A program made the position numbers and the translations under genes. Positions 55,091 to 64,000 of a DNA stretch of 64,000 bases are shown in pieces; position 1 is the first letter of the stretch, and each line of letters opens with the position of its first letter. Origin of the DNA: Bosea sp. (in: a-proteobacteria) (GTDB lineage Bacteria; Pseudomonadota; Alphaproteobacteria; Rhizobiales; Beijerinckiaceae). The stretch is from contig JAAVVV010000001.1 in assembly GCA_023910605.1 (NCBI GenBank), positions 1,540,698-1,604,697 of the forward strand, in the 5' to 3' direction. Below the pieces are notes generated by a model. It made no database searches. It had not been told where the DNA came from and worked only from the letters and a program-made list of their open reading frames with translations.

Positions 55091-56692
55091 TCAGCTTGGC
55101 GGCTTTCCCTTGACTGCGGCCGCGATGAGCTTGCGCGTGTAGCTGTCCTGCGGGGCGTCGAAGATGGCGTCGGTGTGGCCGGCCTCCACCACGCGTCCGT
55201 CCTTCATCACCATGACATGGTCGCTCATGGCGCGGACCACGGTGAGGTCATGGCTGATGAACAGATAGGACAGCCCGTGATTCTGCTGGAACTGCTTGAG
55301 CAGCAGCACGATCGCCTTCTGGACGGTGCGGTCCAGCGCCGAGGTGGGCTCGTCGAGGATGACGACATGCGGCTTGAGAATCATGGCACGGGCGATGGCG
55401 ATGCGCTGGCGCTGCCCGCCCGAGAATTCGTGCGGATAGCGGTTGCGCAAGGCGGGATCGAGCTGCACCTCGTCGAGCGCCTGGGCGGCGCGCGCGTCGC
55501 GGTCGCGCCGGCTCAGGGCCGGTTCGTGCACGAGCAGGCCCTCGGTGATGATGTCGCCCACCGTCATGCGCGGGCTGAGCGAGCCGAACGGGTCCTGGAA
55601 CACCACCTGCAACTGCTTGCGCAGGGGCCGCATCTCCTCGCGGCTGAGCGGCAGCAGCGCCCGATCCTCGAAGCGGATCGATCCCGCTGCCGGCGCGAGC
55701 TTGAGGATGGCCTTTCCCAGGGTGGATTTGCCGGAGCCCGATTCGCCCACGATGCCGATGGTCTGCCCGCGCCTGAGCGTCAGGCTCACCCCGTCCACCG
55801 CGCGCACATCGGAGGAGTCGCGTCCGAAGAAGCCGCGCCTCATGCGATAGGTGACGCGCACGTCGCTCGCCTCCACCACGATCGGGGCGCTCTCCGGCGG
55901 CGGGGCCTTGCGGCCCTCGGGCTCGGCGGCCAGCAGCATCTGCGTGTAAGGGTGCTGCGGCGCGGCGAACAGCGCGGCCGCCTCGCCATGCTCGACGATC
56001 TCGCCCGTGCGCATCACATAGACGCGGTCAGCATAGGCGCGCACGATGCCCAGGTCATGGGTGATGAGCACCACCGCCATGCCAAGCCGCTGGCGCAATT
56101 CGGCAATCAGGGCCAGGATCTCCGCCTCGATCGTCACGTCCAGCGCCGTGGTGGGTTCGTCGGCGATCAGGATGTCGGGATTGTTGGCCAGCGCCATCGC
56201 GATCATCACGCGCTGGCGCTGCCCGCCCGACAACTCGTGAGGATAGGAATCGAGCCGGCTCTCCGGCTGCGGGATCTTCACGAGCTTGAGCAATTCCAGC
56301 GCCCTGGCCCGCGCCGCCTGCCGGGAAAGCCCCTGGTGCTGGCGCAAGGTGGCGCCGATCTGCGCCCCGATCTTGTAGAGCGGATCGAGCGAGGTCATCG
56401 GCTCCTGGAAGATCATGGCCAGCTTGGCGCCGCGCAGCTTGTTCAGCTCCGCACCGGGCAGCCCGATGATCTCCTGGCCGCGATAGCGGATCGAGCCCGT
56501 GACCTCGCCATTCTGGGCGAGCAGGCCCATGGCGGCGAGGATGCTCTGGCTCTTGCCCGAGCCCGATTCCCCCACGATGGCCACGAACTCGCCGGGGCGG
56601 ACGTCGAGGCTCGAACCCTTCACCGCCTCGACCATGCCGTCATTGGTGCGGAAGCGGATCGCGACGTTTCGGAAGCTGAGGATCGGCTCCAT
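55091..56692 (-). CDS. Oligopeptide ABC transporter, fused ATP-binding protein (two ABC domains)
   Basis: A 533-residue double ATPase of the OppD-OppF/YejF type. Each half has a Walker A ([15 protein letters not shown] near 45; [16 protein letters not shown] near 325), a signature motif ([20 protein letters not shown]), a Walker B ([24 protein letters not shown]) and the nickel/peptide-type C-terminal extension ending HPYTQMLL. It energises uptake of oligopeptides. The start (56692) overlaps the permease stop (TGATG). Confidence 0.95.
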   Translation of the reverse strand: MEPILSFRNVAIRFRTNDGMVEAVKGSSLDVRPGEFVAIVGESGSGKSQSILAAMGLLAQNGEVTGSIRYRGQEIIGLPGAELNKLRGAKLAMIFQEPMTSLDPLYKIGAQIGATLRQHQGLSRQAARARALELLKLVKIPQPESRLDSYPHELSGGQRQRVMIAMALANNPDILIADEPTTALDVTIEAEILALIAELRQRLGMAVVLITHDLGIVRAYADRVYVMRTGEIVEHGEAAALFAAPQHPYTQMLLAAEPEGRKAPPPESAPIVVEASDVRVTYRMRRGFFGRDSSDVRAVDGVSLTLRRGQTIGIVGESGSGKSTLGKAILKLAPAAGSIRFEDRALLPLSREEMRPLRKQLQVVFQDPFGSLSPRMTVGDIITEGLLVHEPALSRRDRDARAAQALDEVQLDPALRNRYPHEFSGGQRQRIAIARAMILKPHVVILDEPTSALDRTVQKAIVLLLKQFQQNHGLSYLFISHDLTVVRAMSDHVMVMKDGRVVEAGHTDAIFDAPQDSYTRKLIAAAVKGKPPS

Positions 56693-57831
56693 CACCGGTC
56701 CTTCGGATCGAGCGCGTCGCGCAGCCCGTCGCCCAGGAAGTTCAGCGCGAACAGCGTGCTGACAAGAAACACGGCCGGGAAGATCAGGAGCCACAGCGCA
56801 TTCTGGATGTTGCGCGCGCCATCAGCGATCAGAACGCCCCAACTCGTCATCGGCTCCTGCACGCCAAGGCCGAGGAATGACAGGAAGCTTTCGAGCAGGA
56901 TGACCTTCGGCACCAGAAGCGTCATGTAGACCACCACCGGCCCGAGGGTGTTGGGGATGATGTGCCGCTTGAGGATGCCGCTGGAGCGCACGCCCAGCGC
57001 CTCGGCCGCCTGCACGAACTCCATGCGCTTGATGGAGAGCGTCTGCCCGCGCACGATCCGCGCCATGTCCAGCCACTCGATGGCGCCGACCGCGAGGAAC
57101 ATCAAGATGAAGTTCCGCCCGAAGAACACCACCAGCATGATGACGAAGAAGATGAAGGGCAGGGCATAGAGAATGTCCACGATGCGCATCATCACCGTGT
57201 CAACCCGCCCCCCGAGATAGCCCGCAGTGGCGCCATAGGCGACGCCGATGAGCAGCGCCACGCCCGTTGCGAGCAGCCCGATCGCCAGCGAAACGCGGCC
57301 GGCGACGAGGGTGCGTGTGAACAGGTCGCGCCCGTTGCCGTCCGTTCCGAACAGGAATGTCCGCCAGCGGATAGGCGCCTCCACCACCAGCCTGCGGCCT
57401 TCCTCGGCCCGTTCCACCACAGCCGCGCCCTGGAACAGGTCTGAGCGGCCGAAGAAGGCGAGGTTGCGCTCGTCGATCGGCCTCATGCTGGTCAGAACCA
57501 CGCGCACGGAAGCGCCCACGATCTGCTGGCTCTCGATCTGCGCGCGGATGCGCGCGGCGATGCGCTCCACCGCCGGCGCCACCTGATCGGGTTTGGGGTA
57601 GGCCGTGAGGCTGGCCGGCACGCGGACATAGTCGGTGTAGACGCGCTCATACTGGTGCGGCGAGAGCATGGGCCCGATGATGGCCAGCAGCGTCATGAAG
57701 ATCAGGAAGAACAGGCTCGCAACCGCCGCCTTGTTGCGGAACAGGCGGATGCGCGCGTCAGTCCAGAGCGATCGTCCGATCGGTGGGGGCTGTCCCGCCG
57801 CCGCAGCGGCCCCTGAACCCGGAGCGCTCAT
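56692..57831 (-). CDS. Oligopeptide ABC transporter permease, OppC type with enlarged periplasmic loop
   Basis: A 379-residue permease. An N-terminal helix (about 36-53) is followed by a periplasmic loop of about 108 residues up to FGTDGNGRDLFTRTL, where typical OppC proteins have about 40-45. The core helices follow, with the EAA-type coupling loop AAEALGVRSSGILKRHIIPN (about 275-295). The extra segment (around PAVERIAARIRAQIESQQIV, then RSDLFQGAAVVERAEEG) looks like a small folded insertion. It overlaps the OppB-type gene (ATGA). Confidence 0.93.
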   Translation of the reverse strand: MSAPGSGAAAAAGQPPPIGRSLWTDARIRLFRNKAAVASLFFLIFMTLLAIIGPMLSPHQYERVYTDYVRVPASLTAYPKPDQVAPAVERIAARIRAQIESQQIVGASVRVVLTSMRPIDERNLAFFGRSDLFQGAAVVERAEEGRRLVVEAPIRWRTFLFGTDGNGRDLFTRTLVAGRVSLAIGLLATGVALLIGVAYGATAGYLGGRVDTVMMRIVDILYALPFIFFVIMLVVFFGRNFILMFLAVGAIEWLDMARIVRGQTLSIKRMEFVQAAEALGVRSSGILKRHIIPNTLGPVVVYMTLLVPKVILLESFLSFLGLGVQEPMTSWGVLIADGARNIQNALWLLIFPAVFLVSTLFALNFLGDGLRDALDPKDR

Positions 57832-58751
57832 GAATCATACCTCACGCGCGGGTCGAGCAGGCCGTAGAGCACATCGACCACGAGATTGAAGAACAGGACG
57901 AACACCGCGACCATCACCACCGTGCCCATCACCAGCGTGTAGTCGCGGTTGAGCGCGCCCTCGACAAAGTAGCGGCCTACGCCCGGCAGGCCGAAGATCG
58001 TCTCGATCACCACGGACCCGGTCAGCAGCGCCGCGGCGGCAGGGCCCATGTAGGACACCACCGGCAGCATCGCGCCGCGCAGCGCATGAATGGCGATGGT
58101 CGAGCGCGGCAGGCCCTGGCTGCGCAGCGTGCGGATATGGTTGGAACGCAGCGCCTCGATCATCGAGGCGCGGATCATGCGGGCCACGACCGCGATCTGC
58201 GGCAGGGCGAGCGCCACCACCGGCAAGATCATGTTGCGCACCGCCCCGTCATTCCAGCCGCCGACGGGCAGCCAGGCGAGCATCAGCCCGAAAACGATCT
58301 GCAGCACCGGGGCCACCACGAAGGTGGGGATGGTGATGCCGAAGGTGGCGAACACCATCACGGAATAATCGGCGCCATGGTTCTGCCGGAAGGCCGCGAT
58401 TGTGCCCAGCACGATGCCAACCATGAGCGCGATCAAGAGCGCCAGCCCGCCGATGGTGATGGAGACCGGCAGGCCGCGCGCCAGCAATTCCGCCACGGTG
58501 AAGTCGCGCGCGTAGAAGGACGGACCGAAATCGCCGCGCGCCAGATGGGTGAGGTAGAGCCAGTATTGCTCGATCAGGGGGCGATCGAGCTTGTAGATGC
58601 GGTTGAGGTTTTCCATCACCTTCGCCTCGAGCGGCTGCTCGAGGTCGAAGGGCCCGCCCGGCGCCAGCCGGATGAGGAAGAAAGACAGTGTGACCACGAC
58701 GAACAGCGTGGGCAGCGCCGACAGCAGCCGCTTGAAGATGTAGCTCAGCAT
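57828..58751 (-). CDS. Oligopeptide ABC transporter permease, OppB type
   Basis: A 307-residue permease with six hydrophobic segments. The N-terminal helix reads SYIFKRLLSALPTLFVVVTL, and the EAA loop is ALRSNHIRTLRSQGLPRSTI (about 200-220). It ends in the family signature LVVDVLYGLLDPRVRY. The start at 58751 fits the family N-terminus exactly. It is preceded by a perfect 15-base hairpin that separates the Shine-Dalgarno sequence from the start codon. Confidence 0.95.
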   Translation of the reverse strand: MLSYIFKRLLSALPTLFVVVTLSFFLIRLAPGGPFDLEQPLEAKVMENLNRIYKLDRPLIEQYWLYLTHLARGDFGPSFYARDFTVAELLARGLPVSITIGGLALLIALMVGIVLGTIAAFRQNHGADYSVMVFATFGITIPTFVVAPVLQIVFGLMLAWLPVGGWNDGAVRNMILPVVALALPQIAVVARMIRASMIEALRSNHIRTLRSQGLPRSTIAIHALRGAMLPVVSYMGPAAAALLTGSVVIETIFGLPGVGRYFVEGALNRDYTLVMGTVVMVAVFVLFFNLVVDVLYGLLDPRVRYDS

Positions 58752-58819
58752 GGCGGCAAAGCCGCCTCAACCCTCCCCGCGAGGCGGGAAGGGCCAGGGG
58801 CGCGCTCGCGCGGAGCGCA
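58752..58819 (-). promoter_or_regulatory. Intercistronic hairpins between oppA- and oppB-type genes, with an unusual oppB ribosome-binding site
   Basis: Three inverted repeats lie in the 80-base gap: GGCGGC-ttt-GCCGCC (58752-58766 read on the minus strand), CCCGC-ctc-GCGGG (58776-58788) and a GCGCT...AGCGC pair near 58803-58819. The best Shine-Dalgarno sequence for oppB, GGGGAGGG, is 19-20 bases from the ATG, and the first hairpin occupies the space between. Folding would bring it to a normal distance. Confidence 0.6.
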
Positions 58820-58831
58820 TGTCGTCATGGC

Positions 58832-60439
58832 TCAACCCTTGATCGACATGAAGCGGGTCGGGTTGCTGGCGCGTGGATTGGGCGTGAACCCCATCAGTCT
58901 CGGCGAGATCAGGTTGCGGTTGGTGAAGAACAGCACCGGCGCGTAGGGGGCCTCCTCGAGCAGCAGCTTTTCGGCCTCGCCAAGGAGGGCGGCGCGCTTG
59001 GCGATGTCGGTCTCGGCGGCGGCGCGATTCATCAGCCCATCATATTTGGGGTTCGACCAGCGCGCGTAGTTGAGGCCAGGAATGGCGCTCGACTCGAGCA
59101 GGAAGAGGAAGTTCTGCGGGTCGTTGTAGTCGGCGATCCAGCCGGCGCGGGCCACGTCATAGGCGCCCCGATCGCGCAGGAAGGCGAAGTGCGTGCGCCC
59201 GTCTGTGGAGATCGGGGAGGTTTCGACGCCGATGGCCTTCCACTGGTCGGCGATGGCGACGAAGGTGGCCTGGTTCTCGGGGCTCATGTTGAAGCGGTAT
59301 TCGACCTTGAGCGGCTTGCCCGGCCCGAAGCCGGCCTCGGCCAGCAGCTTCTTGGCCGCTTCCTCGCGGTCGATCGCCGACTGGTTCTTGAAGGAGAGTT
59401 CGATCTGCGGGCCGTAATTGTTGGTGCCCGGCGGCACGAAGGAGTAGCCCGGCAGCATCGAGCCGTTCCACACCTGATCGGCGATGAATTCGCGGTCCAG
59501 CACCATCGACAGCGCCCGGCGCACGCGCGCGTCGTTGAACGGCGCCTTCTCGGTATTGAAGGTGAGATACCAGGTGCCGAGCTGCGGCGTCACAGAGACC
59601 TGCGCGCCGAGCTGTTGGCGCAGCGTCTTGATCTGGTTGGCCGGTATATTGACGGTCGAGAGGATCTCCCCGGCCTGGAAACGGCGCGCGGCGGCGGCGG
59701 AATCCGCGATCGGAATGAAGTTGACCTGATCGATCTTGACGTTGGCCGCGTCATGGAAGTTCGGGTTCTTGACCAGCGAGGCCTGCGCGCCGGGCGTGAA
59801 CTCGCGCAGCCGGAAGGCGCCGTTGGACACCTTGTTCTCCGGCTTGACGAAATTGGTGCCGTGCTGCGTCACGGAAGGCGGATGCAGCGGCCCCGCCACC
59901 GGCAGCGTCAGAAGCTCGATGAAATAGGGCGTGGGGTTGTTGAGCGTGATCTCGAGCGTGCGGTCGTCGATGGCCCGGATGCCGATATCCTCGAGCTTCG
60001 CGCCGGCCGTTCCCTTGTGCGCGGCCTCAAGGCCCTTCACCGGATAGAGCACATTGGTGTACTTCGCGCCGGTTTCCGGAGCGGCGGCCCGGCGCCACGC
60101 GAAGACGAAGTCGCCTGCCTTCACCGCATCGCCATTCGACCATCTGGCGTTGGCGCGCAGGGTGAAGGTGAACACCTTGCCGTCGTCGGAGGCCTTCCAG
60201 CTTTCCGCGACGCCCGGCGCGACCTTGCCCTGGCCGTCATGGATGATCAGGCCTTCATAGAGATCGCGCATGATGTGGAACTCGGCCGAGGTCGAGATCT
60301 TCTGCGGGTCGAGCGTCTCGGGGTCGGCTTCCTGGCCGCGATTGTAGATCACCTGGGCCAGCGCCGGCTGTGTCACGGCGAAGCTGGCGGAAAGCAGCAG
60401 GGCGGCGAGCGCCGTGCGAGCGAAAGGACGATGCAGCAT
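58832..60439 (-). CDS. Oligopeptide ABC transporter substrate-binding protein (SBP_bac_5)
   Basis: A 535-residue periplasmic binding protein with a signal peptide (MLHRPFARTALAALLLSASF, cleaved near ALAQ). It shows the family-5 pattern: NRGQEADPETLDPQKISTSA, FTLRANARWSNGDAVKAGDF, FNTEKAPFNDARVRRALSMV and AYDVARAGWIADYNDPQNF. It resembles OppA/MppA peptide-binding proteins. It has a strong AGAGGAGG ribosome site and a palindrome in its leader, and it is the first gene of the oppA-oppB-oppC-oppDF operon. Confidence 0.95.
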   Translation of the reverse strand: MLHRPFARTALAALLLSASFAVTQPALAQVIYNRGQEADPETLDPQKISTSAEFHIMRDLYEGLIIHDGQGKVAPGVAESWKASDDGKVFTFTLRANARWSNGDAVKAGDFVFAWRRAAAPETGAKYTNVLYPVKGLEAAHKGTAGAKLEDIGIRAIDDRTLEITLNNPTPYFIELLTLPVAGPLHPPSVTQHGTNFVKPENKVSNGAFRLREFTPGAQASLVKNPNFHDAANVKIDQVNFIPIADSAAAARRFQAGEILSTVNIPANQIKTLRQQLGAQVSVTPQLGTWYLTFNTEKAPFNDARVRRALSMVLDREFIADQVWNGSMLPGYSFVPPGTNNYGPQIELSFKNQSAIDREEAAKKLLAEAGFGPGKPLKVEYRFNMSPENQATFVAIADQWKAIGVETSPISTDGRTHFAFLRDRGAYDVARAGWIADYNDPQNFLFLLESSAIPGLNYARWSNPKYDGLMNRAAAETDIAKRAALLGEAEKLLLEEAPYAPVLFFTNRNLISPRLMGFTPNPRASNPTRFMSIKG

Positions 60440-60779
60440 CAGGAAAACCTCCTCTTTGCGGACCTCCGAGGTCCGTTCTGGGGCCAGTATGGCTGCTGCC
60501 GGACGCCGCGCAAGAGCAATGGTTCAGTTATGAACGAATTCATCGCTGGGCCATGTTGCTTGTCGCTGCGCTTCGGGGCCGCCATGGCGTCGGGGGGCGT
60601 GCAACCCGATACGGTGAGTCCGCGTCAGAACAGGAATTCAGGGGCCTCCCGCGCGATGCGTCCGGTCGGCGCGATGGCGCCGCCGCAATGGCTTGGCCGT
60701 CGCCAGCAAAGCCGCGCTGTCGACCCTGCCGGCACGAGCGACGGCGGCCATGCCCGCAGTGCGTAAACCCGGCGTCGGC
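60440..60779. other. 340-bp gap between maeB end and oppA start
   Basis: There is no convincing gene. The oppA-proximal end carries the palindrome at 60459-60475. Further right the sequence is featureless GC-rich DNA apart from the AT-richer stretch around 60520-60550 (TTCAGTTATGAACGAATTCA), a plausible promoter region for the transporter operon. I see no strong terminator for maeB. Confidence 0.5.
60459..60475. promoter_or_regulatory. 17-bp perfect palindrome in the oppA leader
   Basis: CGGACCTC-C-GAGGTCCG is an exact 8-1-8 palindrome 20-36 bases upstream of the oppA ATG, immediately before the AGAGGAGG ribosome-binding site. It could be an operator for a dimeric repressor. With a single-base centre it would make only a strained RNA hairpin. 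Confidence 0.55.
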
Positions 60780-63080
<2,301 letters not shown>

Positions 63081-63625
63081 GGCAGGGACACTTCCGGATC
63101 GTGGCCGGACTGTGTTGACGCGTTTCGCCGCCCTCGGTCAAGCAGGCTGTGCGGGTGGGCATGGAGCGCCCCGGACGCAGGTCGCTCCGGTCATGGCAGG
63201 CGGACGCGACATTAAACCGGTTTATGAAGTTTTCTTCGCATCAGATTCATTACCCGGGCAAGGAAGGGCTGCTGAAGAGTCGGCTCCGCGTCCGTGTTCA
63301 GCGCTTCGCAACTCCCTGGAGTGCAGCGCCTGCCTTCCGCAAGGGCTGTGGATTTGTCGGCCAGGTCATTCCTGTCGCGGTTTTCCTGGCGCGAGGGAGG
63401 CGCCTTGGCCTTGCTGTTCGGCCTGGCCGTGGTTCCTGATGCCGGCATGACCGGTGTCGCGGTCGATTGCGACCGGACCTCGCAGGTGAGGACGCCGCCC
63501 GGCTTGCGGCCACGCTCCGGACCATCGGGCGCAACATGTGGGCGCTTCACCCAAGCAAGTGAGCTGAAGCCCGGCCATTGATCGGCAGGCGCCGCCATGC
63601 TCCGCCTGCCGTTTGCTGTCAGGGA
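63081..63625. other. 545-bp non-coding stretch upstream of maeB
   Basis: No reading frame here looks like a gene by composition or similarity. A locally AT-rich segment at 63210-63255 (TTAAACCGGTTTATGAAG and ATCAGATTCATTACC), 130-175 bases before the maeB start, is the best candidate promoter region and contains the palindrome AAACCGGTTT (63214-63223). No tRNA or clear terminator is seen. Confidence 0.5.
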
Positions 63626-64000
63626 TCAGACGATCTCGCGATGCGGCGAGGGCAGGGGGAGCGAAGGCTGGCCGGCAGTGTCATCCGCCTCGACCCGCAG
63701 CTCCGCCTTTGCGGCCTCTGCGCTCCCAAGCTTCGGCTGGGCGGGCAGCTGCAGGACCGTGGCCCGCTGACCCAACGCCAGACTGGTGAGATGGACGATG
63801 AGCCCGTCAGGGAATTCCAGCGCATCGTGGTGGGCATAGGGCTGGTCCATGTTGACCTGCCGGAAACGGGCCACGCGCGCTGCGATCTTGCGCGAGGGCA
63901 ACAGGCCCAGCGCGCGGTTCACGCCGACATCCTTCTCGAAGGCGAGTTCCGCGCCGGGAGGGATGCAGACGACCACGTCAGGACGCCCTTCGGCCGCAAA
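63626..64000 (-). CDS. C-terminal part of an unidentified protein (5' end beyond window)
   Basis: The minus-strand frame is open from the window edge to the TGA at 63626, giving at least 124 residues. The visible part begins FAAEGRPDVVVCIPPGAELA and continues with VGVNRALGLLPSRKIAARVA, RQVNMDQPYAHHDALEFPDG and VHLTSLALGQRATVLQLPAQ. It looks like a soluble mixed alpha/beta or beta-rich domain with a polar, Pro/Ser-rich end. Codon-position GC bias suits a real gene. I do not recognise it. Confidence 0.6.
   Translation of the reverse strand, partial: FAAEGRPDVVVCIPPGAELAFEKDVGVNRALGLLPSRKIAARVARFRQVNMDQPYAHHDALEFPDGLIVHLTSLALGQRATVLQLPAQPKLGSAEAAKAELRVEADDTAGQPSLPLPSPHREIV

Noticed and set aside
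63149..63598. Small plus- or minus-strand genes upstream of maeB
   Set aside because: Several short frames overlap in different phases. None has a ribosome site, consistent codon bias or a recognisable motif.

Overview
This is a high-GC (by eye about two thirds G+C) chromosomal segment from an alphaproteobacterium, most probably of the Hyphomicrobiales (Rhizobiales). The assignment rests on gene content and order. Examples are the aa3 cytochrome oxidase block ctaC-ctaD-ctaB-coxF-ctaG-ctaE-DUF983-surf1 running into thrC, an M16 peptidase and rimJ; the lpxK-waaA-DUF374-DUF4170-cysQ block; ubiA beside rsmE and gshA; an ialB-like gene; and a VtlR/LsrB-like LysR gene facing a DUF1127 gene. Nearly all genes are housekeeping or conserved. 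I see no prophage, transposase, CRISPR array, rRNA or tRNA. Coding is dense, with many 1-4 nt stop/start overlaps that indicate translationally coupled operons.

Layout. 1-10 kb: the end of a chemotaxis receptor, then ileS-lspA, a DUF3035-like exported protein, a catalytic plus non-catalytic M16 peptidase pair, and mutL. 10-13 kb: rsmD and an rluB-type pseudouridine synthase with a very large repeat-rich disordered extension, divergent from tadA. 13-21 kb: an exported hydrolase, DUF2093, the lipid A/Kdo genes, a DUF6101-like gene, ubiA and a small secreted protein. 21-29 kb: rsmE, gshA, a LysR regulator with DUF1127, DUF937, a MATE exporter and a decayed KefB-type antiporter pseudogene. 29-45 kb: a HAD phosphatase, ispH-thrB-rnhA, a PAS-GGDEF protein, an O-antigen-ligase-like gene paired with an unknown membrane protein, GNAT and peroxiredoxin genes, an orphan DsbD-N protein opposite yqgE, a 7TM-PAS-GGDEF-EAL protein, rimJ, an M16 peptidase and thrC. 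45-53 kb: cytochrome aa3 oxidase structural and assembly genes. 53-64 kb: ialB plus a lipoprotein gene, a D-amino-acid aminotransferase, a complete oligopeptide ABC transporter, maeB, and the end of an unidentified gene.

How the genes fit together. The cta block holds oxidase subunits I, II and III, heme O synthase, and the Cox11 and Surf1 assembly factors. An FNR/FixK-like site lies upstream of ctaC and strong hairpins separate ctaD from ctaB. The lipid A/Kdo genes and the O-antigen-ligase-like gene serve the outer membrane. The two c-di-GMP proteins are a likely cyclase and a likely phosphodiesterase. I found no clear undescribed multi-gene system. The observations most worth a second look are the repeat-rich RluB tail, the LysR/DUF1127 pair, the hairpin between the Shine-Dalgarno sequence and the start codon of oppB, the oxidase-block regulatory signals, the antiporter pseudogene, and several short tandem duplications in intergenic DNA.
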